DNA of 64,000 bases from Hippopus hippopus. Taxonomy: Eukaryota > Mollusca > Bivalvia > Cardiida > Cardiidae. The position numbers and the translations under genes were made by a program. Shown in pieces: positions 30,285 through 42,161 of this stretch. How positions within the stretch are numbered: the stretch's first letter is position 1; each line of letters starts with the position of its first letter. Location of the stretch: assembly GCA_946811185.2 (NCBI GenBank), contig OX328104.1:53366505-53430504 (forward strand). The letters are read 5' to 3'. The notes under the pieces are model-generated. The model was not told where the DNA came from, did no database searches, and saw only the letters and a list, made by a program, of their open reading frames with translations.

Positions 30285-30985
30285 TGGGTATCAAAGTTGT
30301 CTAAACTTGTACGTTCAAAATTCATCAGTTAGACATCTGATATCATTAAAATCTTAAAACTACATTTACATGTATCTCAATTTTTTGTCAGATAAACGCT
30401 CAAGTTAAAAGGAAAACAGAAGTCCAAGACAAGTCTTTATTAAACAAATACACTCAAAGGTACGGTCATTTTAGACTCGACAGATGTTATGCAAACTTTC
30501 AATGTCGAACGTAGAATTAATCATCATTGAAGCCACAAGACATTTGTTAAAGAAAAATCAGAAAAGTGGAATCGGTAAACTCATTTTAGCATTTGGTACT
30601 GAACGTTTCGAAAATAATGCAAAATGAATAAGAATTCAGTCTGACGGACAGCTATATTCCCCGTCGGCCCCATAGCGGGTATGATCCGGCAGGACCTAAA
30701 CAGCTCTTCATTGCACTGGGCCACATATAATCACCCTTCCGTGGTCGTGTCATGACTGAAATACTGCTGACAGACAAATTCACTAAGCCATCCATCCATA
30801 TCTTTTGTTGCATTGATAAATTCAAAGAAAATTGGTTAAAATGATATAATTTCTGATGATATGATTACAAACACAAAATCCACAAACACAAAATCTGCCA
30901 ACACGAAAGCTGCAGACATGAAAACCAGGCTTCAAACATTAAACCCGTAAGTAGGACGTTGGCGTTAGTGGCGGGGGATTACCAA
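30285..30985. other. No recognisable feature
   Basis: About 700 bp shared with copy 2. A cacaaaatc-type triple repeat lies near 30,870-30,905. No coding signal. Confidence 0.45.
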
Positions 30986-31745
30986 CGGACAATAACTACA
31001 AAAATATTGAGGATAGAGTTATGACTGTTGTGAACTGCACTTGGCCTCCAGAAGAACTATTTACATGTATATATGAACTTTGAAGGCAATAGCTTTTATA
31101 CTTCGGAAGTGATGCTTCAGACAAAAAAAAAAAAAAAAAATCTTTCTGCATTTGAAGTTGATAGCTTTCATACTTTGAAAGTTATGCTCCGGACAAAAAT
31201 CTAATATGTAAAACAGCAAAGGGCAATAACCCCAAAATAATGATTACAAAGTTATGGATCTTGTTCACTACAATATTTTTTCAAATGTGACCTATCTGCA
31301 TACGACGTTTGAAGTTGATGGCTTTTATACTTTGGAAGTTATGCTTCGGACAGAAATCCAACATGTCAACTAACAACTCTTAAAATAATGATTACAGAGT
31401 TATTAATCTTGTGCACTGCACTTTACCTTAATGAGATCTATCTGGATATAAAGTTTGAAACTGATAACTTGATTACTTTAGAAGTTATACTTCGGACAAA
31501 AATCCAACATTTAAGATAACAGCTCTTAAAATAATGATTACCGAGTTCTGGATCTTGTGCACTGCACTTCTCCTAGTGTGATATATCTGCATATGAAGTT
31601 TGAAGATAATTGCTTCTATACTTTGGAAGTCATCCTGCGGACAAAAATCCCAATATTAAAAAAGGGCAATAACTCCAAAAGTAATGAAGATAGGGTTATT
31701 GATCGTGGGTTCTGCACACCGTCTTATTTGATCAAAGTTTAATGA
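30986..31745. repeat. Tandem array of about five 135-165-bp units
   Basis: The units share agtttgaagttgatagctt, actttggaagttatgcttcgg, gacaaaaatccaaca and aataatgattacagagtt. Units are diverged. Copy 2 (60,675-61,435) matches it except for a shorter A-run (about 31,123-31,140 here). Confidence 0.7.
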
Positions 31746-31870
31746 AAATCTTTCAAAGTGTTCAGGAAATGTGGAGCGGACAAGGAATAGAAGGACGGAC
31801 GTACAGGCAGACGGACAGACTAAGGCCATTCCTACAATCCCCTCCCGCTTCGCAGCGGGGGACTGAAAAC
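31746..31870. repeat. Dispersed repeat tail with a gcttcgcagcg hairpin
   Basis: It ends with cggacggacgtacaggcaga-type GACA-rich sequence followed by cctcccgcttcgcagcgggg, a small hairpin. This is probably the terminus of the repeat whose body is the array before it. Confidence 0.4.
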
Positions 31871-31972
31871 ACCAGGGCCCCGTTTTACTAAGGCAGTTAC
31901 GTACAAAATTTTCGTTAGTTTTACTTAACTATAGTATGGTGGCATATTTCTGCCACAAGATTCGAGATAACT

Positions 31973-32098
31973 ATCATGATTATTTTAGAAAACATTTGCG
32001 ATAAATCAAAGTTTCCTGGAAATTTTATCTTTTCATTTTATCTAGATAAAATTTTCAGGAAACTTTGATTTATAGCAATAGTTTTCTTAAATGATCAT
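31973..32098. repeat. Hairpin, two ~58-bp arms
   Basis: Left arm 31,973-32,031 and right arm 32,041-32,098 are near-complementary (gataaatcaaagtttcctgg against caggaaactttgatttat). It may be the core of a MITE. It is present in copy 2 near 61,662-61,788. Confidence 0.6.
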
Positions 32099-32159
32099 TT
32101 CATCATCATCGTTAATTCGATAAACATTGTTAACGAGCGCAAAAGCAAGTACAGTACTG

Positions 32160-32345
32160 TATTTCTGAATGACCTATAGGAATAAAACCTACAGATAGAT
32201 AGATCGACAGGTAAATTCATCGATAGATAAATAGATCGATCATTAGATAGATCAATGGATCGATCAATAGACAGACAGACAGACAGACATGTAGGTAGAT
32301 AGATATGTAGGAAATAGTTATGTAGATTTGTAGGTAGGTAGGCAG
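32160..32345. repeat. (GATA)/(GACA) microsatellite
   Basis: A compound tetranucleotide tract of gata, gatc, gaca and ggta-type units. The ORF on its minus strand is low complexity. Shared with copy 2 (about 61,850-62,036) with small differences. Confidence 0.75.
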
Positions 32346-32539
32346 GTATTTTCAAATAGTCTTTTGAGCCGCTTTCAAAAGCGTTTTATTTCATCACGGC
32401 GACAGCCTTCTGACTCGTAAATATCCGAGTCTGACTGGTACTTCCAAGCCTTGCTGCAGGAAACTTCCTTGTGATCAGTGCTGATTATAGAGATTGAACT
32501 CGAAACTTCTGGATGAAAAATAGAACATAGCAATTCTCT

Positions 32540-32570
32540 GAGCGAGAGCGAGAGAGAGAGAGAGAGACTC
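32540..32570. repeat. (GA)n tract
   Basis: gagcgagagcgagagagaga and on. Present in copy 2 near 62,230-62,258. Confidence 0.6.
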
Positions 32571-33097
32571 TATCGAACGAAGAACACCGGACGTTATGTG
32601 AAGAGGTACTCTTCTTGCATTGAATCATGTTAAAACGCTTATTTCAGCTGATATGGAGCCTAGACGAACTTTGTAGCTTAGCTCAGTTACGCTTTTGACC
32701 TTAAATAGACAAGGCTGGCTCTGCCCGGCTGTTTGATCCATTGCACGACAGGCTAGTTTAAAACCTATCTAAATTTTGTGGAAGGATACAAATGTGACAC
32801 GGACATACGAAGGTGTTACTCTTCTTTATGCCATAGAAAACATCGAAGAAAATGTAAATTTCATGCTGCATACCCTCGTGCTTTAAATCTTTCAAAAGCT
32901 GATTACTGCATTATAGTAAAAACTTGTTTGTTCATGCTATTGGTCCTTTTGCCTCGATGTTTTCCAGTGTTATGCATTGCAGGATGTTAATCTTGATTGT
33001 GGTTGGTGAATCGGAAACGTGAAGTACCAAGATTAGAAATAAACTTGAGCCTATTTTTTTCGGAACGGCGATTGGTTAAAAAAATTCAGATAACGAT

Positions 33098-33330
33098 TTA
33101 ACCCATTATCAAACAGCCCCGAGTTTTAACGACCCTTAGATAAAGACTTTTGAAAACATTGTAGGAAAAGGTGAAAATGCTGGTTACCGTCATTTTGTTC
33201 CTTTCCTACGGCAGTGTTTTCTACTCGTTCGTAGATATTTTTAATACTTTCAGGCACATTTAATTTGTCGTCTGTAGACGCTCTCAATTCCGACGAGTCT
33301 AAATTTTTGTCGTCCAGTGAAGAGGTGTTT
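33098..33330. mobile_element. TTAA-ended MITE, family 1
   Basis: It begins ttaacccattatcaaacagc and has cgagttttaacgaccc and a hairpin core of attgtaggaaaagg / cctttcctacggcag. Copy 2: 62,787-63,019. Confidence 0.6.
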
Positions 33331-36119
33331 CACACTGCACAAACCACCGCTGTTTTTTATAACTTAGATTCATTTATCGAATGGAAAGACAGTGTTACCA
33401 TGCATTTTACTGTATAAAATGTTTTGTGTTACATTGATAATATTTTTACAGGTTGTCTATTTGAAGGGTAAGTTTGTTTAATTAACTAAATCGCCATATA
33501 TTTTCCCATGTAAATTAACTTTTGCATCTTATAATACATGTCGGAAAAGTGTATTTGTATCCATTTTTATTATGTAAATGCCGGAATCGCCACATTAAGT
33601 TTTGTTGACTGTCTTTACCGCCTTCCAAAGTATTTTCTCACTCATTTCTATTTACATTGTTGTATTTCACTTACTCGCCCTAGAACTTGCTACGAGGCTT
33701 ATGATTTCTTCAAACAGCAGTACTTTTACACAAACATTATTTTGCAAAAACAATTGAGGATTGGAAACAAATAACAGACAAACGTTTTGCGAAATACGGC
33801 CTGTAAATAAAATTTGGAATAAACTTTCACACCATCTTTTCAAATATGCATTTCTAAGAAATGTTTTTGACTTAGGATGCCATATAAAGTTTTCTGAAGT
33901 TTAGCATGAACAAGCGTCGTTTCGAGGATGAACTTCTCAAAGGTTTTCCAAGGGAGAAAACTCAAGATAGATGTTTGTTTTTGCCCTAAATAATAACCTT
34001 GTAAAAATCTATTATTAAAGCGCAACCATTTTAGAAAATACGTGCAACATAAGAATTTCAAGTTTTTCATACAAGTTTTAAGTTATTTGGGTCATTAATA
34101 CCAAGTTTCTAGGGATAGAGAATCAAAAGGCCTATGCCCACAACATTTTCTGACTTTCTTGTAAAGTACTGTGACTTTGGCCCTTACGATCTCAGAAATA
34201 CTTACAATACAAAACTTTGTATAATCTTTAGTCATGTGAGAAAATACGTCTTTAGTTATCACGGTAGATAATTCAAATCCTCCAGTGAAAAACAACTAAT
34301 GGTAATTAAAGTTCTTGCAGCGTTTGGAAACTCTAACCCAAGTAATTACAGACATAAGTGCAACAAAAAGTGGTTGACAGACAGACAGGCTGAAAGGACA
34401 AGTGGGCGGACAGACGGAAAGACACACATACAGACATACAAAGAAACAATGCACACATGACTCCTAACCCTGCCAAACATATTGAGACAAAATTGTCGAC
34501 GAAAGACATTTACTGATATATTGACCCACAGTTCAAACTCAAAATGTGTTTTGAATATGAATTTAATCCCAGGATAATAAGAAAAAAAAAAAAAAAAAAG
34601 AGAAAGTATTATCCGATCTGTCCCTTTAAATGTCCTACCTGTCCATACCAGCCAGTTTACGATTTTGTCATCGCGTCTGTGAACGCTGGTATATGTGTAC
34701 AATGCCCAATTTTCGTGTTGCAAATGCACAACTGTCAAAATTTTAACACTGATTGAAGCGAAGCAAGTTCCGTTTGAATGATCAGGCTGGGCTGTAATTT
34801 ACCGCTGTTTCTTGTTTCTTGTGTTGTGCAATATATAACGTTCACAGATTGTGGCAGAGGTTTAACCAAACAGATTTCAATTCAAAATGAATGATCCCCA
34901 CCTTGCTCCGTCCCATCCATCGTAAACTCCTGAACCGGATATAATTTCCATTTCAAAGTCGAGTTCCTAATTTGCCACGAGTTGTCACAATGTCAGTCCA
35001 TGACAACAGACAGTTCCCGGCAACGGGAACCGCCGTTGTTACAATTGACTAGGACAACAATACTGTTCATTAGAGCACACAAGTAATCTGATGACTAAGG
35101 GAAGAGATTCGTAGCAGTAATAAGACTGCAGGATTACAGAACTGATACTGACACTAATGTCTTGTTTTTTGAAGACTACACCTGCCCCCCAAGTATGTTT
35201 GGGCATTGGTTGACTCGCCTTATCAAATTTGACAGGAAAATTTACTGCTGTCTTTCTCAAAAATGATCGTTCTGTACGTTTGTGAAATTTTGTTACTGTA
35301 GAGGAAAAAATTTGCGCTTGCAGCATGGTTCAGTATATTTTCCATGAAATACCGTGTAGAAAAAGTACTGCTATGGGTAGTAGATTTTCTATGACATTTC
35401 ACCATTTTCTATATTACATGAAGCATGTTGCCAAGGGGGTAGATATTCTATATGAGTACAATTTCGTCATTGCAGCGGCAGATGCCTATAAAACCAATTC
35501 TATCTCAAATACTTAACATCATTATGGGCAACATCGGCCTGGTTCTTTCTCTTTTGTCTTTTTTTTTTTCACCACAAATTCGTTCACGACAAAATTAGAA
35601 AAAAGGAAATATATGGAAAGGAGGGGTGTCTATAAGGCCCTTTTTTGGGCTAGTATAGATTTTTGCCAAAATTTGCTGATTTATACTACTACGTATTGGC
35701 TTTCATTTGGTGCAGTATTAAGATGCAGCGGCCGTGTCTTCTATGGTATATGCTTGAGAAAAGTGGATGGGGTAATTTGATATGATTTCATCTTCTAAGA
35801 CGAAGTTGCAAATATCTTCCATTTGAAGCTGCAATTGATATTCGTTCATTTCTTGTAGGTACTTACCCTATAAGAGGGTGTTAATGATGCTGACAATTTA
35901 AAACGAAATTCTCCAGCAATGTAGTTTTTATCATTTTTAAGTCGTACCTAAATTTTGCTTATTTTGCCATCTCCAACTTTGCGAAAAACCACAACATTGT
36001 TTTATTATTTAATGAAAAACTAAAATATGTTGATATTATATACTAGACATAGTTAACATTACAAAAATATGAGGAATTCGCTCTATGACGAACAACACTA
36101 AAGTTATCTGCCCTTGAAA
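33331..36119. other. Intergenic stretch, no supported gene
   Basis: Contents: a GACA-like tract near 34,376-34,445, an A-run at about 34,582-34,599, and otherwise AT-rich sequence. Minus-strand ORFs near 33.8, 34.2, 34.5 and 35.1 kb have no recognisable domains. The match to copy 2 is followed to 34,311, where the window ends for copy 2. Confidence 0.4.
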
Positions 36120-36690
36120 AAGTGAAAAATGCTTATTTTTCTCATGTTCTGAACTAAGCTCACTAACAGTATATTTCAGATGACTAAACTCACTCAAACC
36201 TAAATTTTATAGATGTTTGTCAGGAATAGGTATAGAATAAGTCATGGCATGATGACCTTGACCTTTTTCAAGGGCATAGTGAGACCCAGGGCTCCAATTC
36301 ATGACTGATACTTCTGTTGCTAGGGTTGAGTTCACAAAACTTTGATGTCATAATTTAGGATTTCACATTTTTAGAATCCAACAATTTTGTAAGCCCAGTT
36401 GCAACCGTTAATATTGGTGACATGATACTGAATTACTGCTTGATGACCTTGACCTTTTCTTCACGGTCAGAATGAGACCTAGATATCTATTCCAGAAATT
36501 CTAATTCTCTTCTTGTGGGTTTGATACATTTCGTGGGATTCATTCAGTTCTAACTTATGCAGATGTTAGTCAGGATTAAGCATAGAATGAATGTAGGCTT
36601 AATGACCTTGACCTTTTTCAAAGTCAAAGCGTGACCCACAAGCTTTACTCCATGAATATAAATTCTCTCAATGGGCTCAAGCAAGCATCT
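36120..36690. repeat. Imperfect repeat with tgaccttgaccttt motifs
   Basis: Three diverged units around 36,252, 36,445 and 36,601 share tgatgaccttgaccttttt, a gtgagacccag-type block and gatgttagtcagg. They are mollusc-style dispersed tandem units of about 155-195 bp. Confidence 0.55.
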
Positions 36691-38841
36691 CTCAAGTCAA
36701 AATACTGGTAATGTAATGGGAATGTACCTGTGTGCTTGCATTTACGATTTATTACATGAATTTGACAGCATATTAAAATGACTCACAGCTTGTTCACTTT
36801 GACATTTTCTGATATGATTTCTCAACATTCTTTTTGAGATATTGCCATTGCATGTCTGTTCTTTGTTGAAGCAGCATCAGCAATCTTTTCAGCGCTGAAT
36901 GTCAGATTGATGATAAAGTAAATTAAGCCTTTCTTAAAAAGCAATCATGCTTTGTCAAATAGTTTGATGTATGAATGTGAACACAAAGTAACCTAGAAAG
37001 TTGCAAAAACAAATATACAAGACAATAGTTACGATATTCAAATATTTATTTAAACGTAGTATGAGGATGGATAGTCTAAAGTTTCTAAACCTATCCTGAA
37101 AGTTGTGTCAAAGTACCCCTAGAAGTAATCAATATTATATCTGTCAAGTTGAATTTAAGAAAAAAAAAAAAGGTTTACTACCGAGATCATTGGGCTACAT
37201 TGTGACACTTTGATATACTTTCTGACTAGAACTGACTAGATAAAAGAAAGGAATGATCTTATATCTCTCATCTGAATATACAAAGACATGTTTATGTCAT
37301 GGTATAGGCCAAATGGCTATTAGACAATGAAACAAAGTATATATAATTCTCAAAGTTTGCAAAGCACCAAATATTTTAGACATGATTTTCAAATTACATG
37401 ATATAATTATGTGTATATGTACATGTTTGCGTGTGTGTGTGTGTGTTTGTGTTTCAGTATGATTCAGTGATGTAATTATTTAGTTGGTCCCAACTGTACA
37501 TGGTATAAATATAATAATAAGATTATGTTTTTATGTCTGGGAAAATAATCGTTTAAGTTATATGGAAATAATGTACTCCGTAAGTTTCATAGTCTTAAGT
37601 GCTACGTTTGTTTGAATGCTTTTTGTATGCAGCATTTAACAATATTTCTGCCAAATAGGTGACAGCCCACTTTTTCCTTTCTTTTGAAGGTTTCACCAGT
37701 ACTATGCTGGGCTCTAAAGCCCTTGGCCCAAGGCACTACCATGAAAAACCCGGTGTTTTGAGTGAATATTGAACCTATGGCCGCCAGGTTACATTATATG
37801 TACGCCATGAGTGTAAGGCATTCAATCATCACTTCATCTTAAAAGATGACATAATATTATAACAGGAAGGAAGGGGTTACCCCTGGCATGCACCATGTAC
37901 TATTATGACTAAATATTAGTCAAGGTTTCAATAGTGGGCCACACCTCTGCAGTTGACAAATGCTGAAGGCTTGCTGCTTTTTGTGACAGCAAGGCGGTTT
38001 CGTATTCCGCTTCAACTTGCTGTATATATACCCATGCAAACTATCCACACATGGTTAAACAAAAGTGGTCTTCACTGGAACAGACCAAGCATACATATTC
38101 TTCGCAGTTAAGGTATGAGTGGGCCTTGGAAGAAGCTAGGTGGACCTGAACTACACTTGATGAGCCTAGCTACTGCATAAAATGAAGAAACAGGCTTGCT
38201 AGGGTATGAAGAATGCCGATGTTGAGATTTCATGCAGCCATCATTGGTGAACAAATTATTGGCCATTATGGAGGCTGTTAAATTTTGCCCATAGGTGAAG
38301 TCAGCTGGGATGAAGTGAAATTGTTGACCAGTGCAGACTGATTGCCTAGCAGTACTGAAATGAGGTTCTTGATACCCAGGTAGGATTGTATACTACTGCT
38401 GGCTATGGGACTATAGCTCGTCCCCATACTATCCATGGTGTGCAAAAGTACCTGAGAAAATACCGTATTGCATGTCTGGACTGGCAAGTCCAATCCCCTC
38501 ATAACAATCCCACAAAGCATATACGTAATGGGCTGCAGATCTAAATTTTAGCATTTCAGGCCTAACCAGGAAGTATCCGGGAGCTTTATGTAATTCTTGT
38601 GCACGAGAATGGAGCAAAGTTCCGAAAGAATGAACAGAAACCTGACAGGGAACATAGAAGATTGTTTCAAGCTGTCATTAAGCAGCAATATGTCACTTAC
38701 TTTGTTTTAATCCTAAATTGGCTTACATCAGCAGCTTTTTGGGCAAGATTTGAAAATTATGAGTTTTATAAAATTATCATTTTTAAATTGCTATTCAGCT
38801 GAAATTCTATAATCTCTGTCAAATAAAGTAAAAAAGAAAAC
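36691..38841. other. Contig end, no supported gene
   Basis: Includes a (GT)n at about 37,429-37,445. On the minus strand, two frames at 38,278-38,520 and 38,429-38,617 look more protein-like than their surroundings (for instance LVRPEMLKFRSAAHYVYALW), but I do not recognise them. The contig stops at 38,841. Confidence 0.35.
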
Positions 38842-39041
38842 NNNNNNNNNNNNNNNNNNNNNNNNNNNNNNNNNNNNNNNNNNNNNNNNNNNNNNNNNNN
38901 NNNNNNNNNNNNNNNNNNNNNNNNNNNNNNNNNNNNNNNNNNNNNNNNNNNNNNNNNNNNNNNNNNNNNNNNNNNNNNNNNNNNNNNNNNNNNNNNNNNN
39001 NNNNNNNNNNNNNNNNNNNNNNNNNNNNNNNNNNNNNNNNN
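38842..39041. other. Assembly gap of 200 Ns
   Basis: Exactly 200 Ns. A round number usually marks a scaffold join of unknown true length, so the order and distance of the two contigs are not proven by sequence. Confidence 0.95.
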
Positions 39042-39265
39042 GTGATACATTATACCAGCCCAAGTCATCACATAATTATGGATCCATAAAAGCCACTTTT
39101 TTAAATAATCGACTTAATCATGAGGTAAACTGGTCCTTTGACAAACAGAAAATTGACCAATAGCGAAAAGTTTCGGCCCAGGTCAGCCTGCGCGGACTGC
39201 GCAGGCTGACCTGGGTCGATACTTTTCGCAGATGCATTAAGCCCCTTTTTACAGAGCACGGCTTA
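39042..39265. mobile_element. MITE, family 2, truncated by the gap
   Basis: The left end is lost in the N gap. The core ggcccaggtcagcctgcgcg / gcgcaggctgacctgggtcg is nearly perfect, and the right end is cttttt then acagagcacggct. Confidence 0.65.
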
Positions 39266-39299
39266 AATGATTTGCATACGACTAAACATATGTGACCCA

Positions 39300-39435
39300 A
39301 AAATTGAAATTTGTTTCTGGAAGGGTAGAAGTTAATGTGGCAAAAGGAGAAAATGCTGGTTACCAACATTTTCTCTTTTTCCCACAATATTTTCAAAAGG
39401 ATCTCTCCCTACGAGTCGTTAAAACTCGGGATTGT
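39300..39435. mobile_element. Partial family-1 MITE
   Basis: The hairpin core aaaaggagaaaatgctggtt / aacattttctctttttccca is followed by cgttaaaactcgggattgta. The left end is not visible. Confidence 0.5.
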
Positions 39436-39657
39436 AACTTGAATAGCAGTACCGAATCCTGGCTAACATTTTTACTTTCTCAGCTAGAGGTACTTGGTAG
39501 TTTGCCTTTCGCGGAACATTTTTGAAATATTATATAAAAAAGAAAATACAAAATACTGTCTCTTTTTGTCAGCCATAGCAATCTGTTTGATTAAAAGTCG
39601 GCGTGACATTTAATTTACTTAATTCATTACTCGGTAGGATGACATGCATAAAACTGT

Positions 39658-39894
39658 AACCCTAAACCCCTACCAAATGACAAAATTGTAGAGTGGTCCA
39701 AATTCAAAACATTAGCAGACGAAAATTTAAACGCGGTTCAAAATGATGGAATTTATTTTTGATGGGGTAGAAAACATAGTGGGGAAAGGAGAAAATGCTG
39801 GTTACCAGCATTTTCTCCTTTTCCCGCTATGTTTTTTTTAAAACCCGTCTTTGTTAAGGTCGTTAAAACTCGGGATTGTGTGGTAAAGAGTTAA
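39658..39894. mobile_element. TTAA-ended MITE, family 1, well preserved
   Basis: It begins taaccctaaacccctaccaa and ends cgttaaaactcgggattgtg then tggtaaagagttaa. The central hairpin is ggagaaaatgctggttaccagcattttctcc. Confidence 0.65.
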
Positions 39895-40290
39895 ACAGCA
39901 AAATTGATTGAAATGGACTATCTGATATATATGTACTACATGCATATGAAAAAAATATTTTAACTATGCACTGGGACAAGTATCCTAAAATTCCATTTCC
40001 CACTGGTTTGATAGTTGAATGATCCGTGTGCAGTGAACGGTCTTGACATTTTACCGGTAGGATCGAGTGAAAAGATTTAAGGATTCAATTTTAACGAATA
40101 AAGTTAACCTAAAGTACCTTGAGTTATTCCTTCCTGCTCTCTTGCATCATAATCCTCATTTTCTTTGCAAATTATAGATCATCTGAGTAGTAAAGTCATT
40201 TTAAGTTTAGCCGGCAAGTTTGACGAGGTCGTGTTTTGCGATTGCAGAAATTTTCTGTGAAACACTTTTCGTAATAGCAATTACCATTCG
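39895..40290. other. No recognisable feature
   Basis: AT-rich spacer between MITEs; nothing seen. Confidence 0.5.
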
Positions 40291-40497
40291 CCTTTATCCT
40301 ACTAAAAAACAAATATGGAATTTTCAATTCGTTAGTAAAAACCCAAATATTGCTAATTAAAAGTTATGTTTTGGGGAATAATACCTCCTTATCAGACAGT
40401 GTAGATCAAGATCAGACTGTACGTTCTGTGCAGTCTGATCTTGATCTACACTGGCCGCAAAAGGTGAGTGAGTCGCGCTTATGAGCCTAAGGGTTAA
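40291..40497. mobile_element. MITE, family 3 (ccttatcctgctaaa ends)
   Basis: It starts cctttatcctactaaaa and ends gagcctaagggttaa. The core is a strong palindrome, gtgtagatcaagatcagact / agtctgatcttgatctacac. The same family occurs at 42,162-42,413 (reverse orientation) and 49,100-49,310. Confidence 0.65.
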
Positions 40498-40660
40498 GAT
40501 ATTTTTATGCAGATTGCGATTTATTTCTGAAGGGAAATAAAAATATGTGTTTCTTTAAAGGCTTAATAACATAACGTATGACAGGATTCTAATTATTACA
40601 TGTATATTTGTTGACTACTTATGATCTTCGATAATCAATTAAACGTCGCTCTCACGTGAC

Positions 40661-40822
40661 AATATTAGTTGTACGTTCAGGTGGCAGGAGACTTGGAAAA
40701 TTGTTTACGGCTGTGGCGAATCATGTCGCATCGAGCCTGCCTTCGGCTCGGTGCGACATGATTCGCCACAGCCGTGAACAAGTTTCCAAGTCCCCTGCCA
40801 CCTGATCGTACAACGAATATAT
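40661..40822. repeat. Large hairpin, arms of about 77 bp
   Basis: Left arm 40,661-40,737 and right arm 40,745-40,822, over 85% complementary, around a 7-base loop. The inner 25 bp (gctgtggcgaatcatgtcgc) is perfect. It could form a cruciform or be a MITE without visible target duplication. Confidence 0.75.
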
Positions 40823-40948
40823 TATACTGCAAAGTTTTATCATTATTATCATTAATGTATTAAGTGAAATTTCCGTTTTATGGTCTCACGATTTGAGTAC
40901 GCTGACGAAATAGAATTTCCCTTCAAAGTGCCCCAATTCAATGAAAAC

Positions 40949-40972
40949 TGACGTCACTGACAAATGACGTCA
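40949..40972. promoter_or_regulatory. Pair of CRE-type TGACGTCA sites
   Basis: Full palindromic TGACGTCA at 40,949-40,956 and 40,965-40,972, start-to-start 16 bp. TGACGTCA is the CREB/ATF consensus. The sites lie about 90 bp upstream of a candidate ATG with a good splice donor (41,062-41,082). Regulatory activity is inference. Confidence 0.35.
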
Positions 40973-41061
40973 CTTAAACCTTGGTAAAACGTGCAGTTTG
41001 GTGCATAAACTTGATGATGTCACTGCGATAGACAGTGACCGTATTTTTGTTTTACTTAAAC

Positions 41062-41082
41062 ATGGATTTAAACAACTTCAAG
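41062..41082 (+). CDS. Speculative first coding exon (MDLNNFK)
   Basis: ATG at 41,062, seven codons, then aag|gtaagtatg, an excellent donor, in phase 0. There is no homology evidence. It is listed because of the paired CRE sites just upstream and a phase-matched open exon at 41,508-41,663. Confidence 0.18.
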
Positions 41083-41507
41083 GTAAGTATGCATTTTAAT
41101 GATTTGCTGGCAAACGTAAACGACTATTAGTTGCCTCAAACTACCATAAGGTTGTCCTTTTGACGTTACAATGTATGAGTTTTGACACTTCACGATTTGC
41201 TTACCTGACGAAGGGATTGTTCATTTTAAACTAGTGTATTTGTTTTAGAATGATAGTAAACGATAACATATTTAACTACATTCACTTATTTTCAAAAATA
41301 ATCCATTCTTTCCGCTTTAATGACAACTATCAACGGAAACTAGGAATAATATGGTGCAGGTTACTCAGTATGTGTGTCTTGTGGGCGGCTCGTATCGATC
41401 GACGCCGCCATTTAGGAAGTTGTGCTGACAGTGTAGGACTTCATGTACACGGGGTTCCCGAAAGAGAAACTGCTTCTACGTTGAATGAAATTGTTTTTTT
41501 TTTTCAG

Positions 41508-41663
41508 TATAATAAACGTTTTCTGCGCATGTCATATTCTTCGAAGATTCGAACTGTCTGCGATGACGCATCACCCATCCCCGTATACTTGGGAAAAGTA
41601 GAGCTTATACCGAAGCTATTACCTAAGCCTGTAGCCCTGGGCTGTTTTAATAATAAATGGCAG
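41508..41663 (+). CDS. Speculative second exon (52 codons)
   Basis: Preceded by a 12-base T run and cag, followed by ggcag|gtgcat, and open in phase 0 on both sides. It encodes PIPVYLGKVELIPKLLPKPV within it. The sequence is not recognised and has no signal peptide or known domain. Confidence 0.18.
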
Positions 41664-42161
41664 GTGCATACGTTACATGCTAGCTAGTCATAGCTGAATG
41701 AATCGCACCAGGTAGCGTTTTATTGAGTAAACGTTTATTTCATTTTGAAATTCAAAGTAACGGTTGTCGTTTTGAAAAGTAGTCCGGTTCTGTACCCAGA
41801 ATGCCCATATTAGATAGATGTGTATTTGTAGAATGCCATCTAGCGGGAGATAATGGTATAATAAAGTATCGTGTACGGATACCAGTGGCTTCTTGCAAAT
41901 CCTGATGCAACCAAATCAAACTGGTGTTGGCAACTTTCCTTCGCACGACGGCGTAACTGCTACCTTCTACATGATATGTGGGTTTCGATAACTTAAATCT
42001 GTTATTGATTAGAAAAGTAAATTTATATCCAGGGAAATGCGACCTCTGAAGTCTTTTGCCAATGCAGTAAACTGAGATCAGCCTAAATGGCGATGGAAAA
42101 GCGACGCCATAGGCCAATAACTACGCATTATTTCAAAAACATGGCAAACCGACATTTCCCA
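41664..42161. other. Unassigned stretch with a long minus-strand ORF
   Basis: A 121-codon frame at 41,752-42,117 (minus) is open, but shows no domain, splice support or codon pattern that I can defend. It might be a retroelement trace or chance. Confidence 0.25.

Noticed and set aside
32095..32355. Minus-strand ORF rich in Ser/Asp/Leu
   Set aside because: It is the translation of a GATA/GACA microsatellite.
34346..34738. 130-codon minus-strand ORF
   Set aside because: It spans a GACA tract and a poly-A run; composition is repeat driven.
34800..35326. Possible coding exon on the minus strand (WQIRNSTLKWKLYPVQEF region and the 95-codon ORF)
   Set aside because: Stops lie close on both sides, no convincing acceptor-donor pair was found, and no family was recognised.
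41752..42117. 121-codon minus-strand ORF as a gene
   Set aside because: No domain, start context or splice signal supports it.
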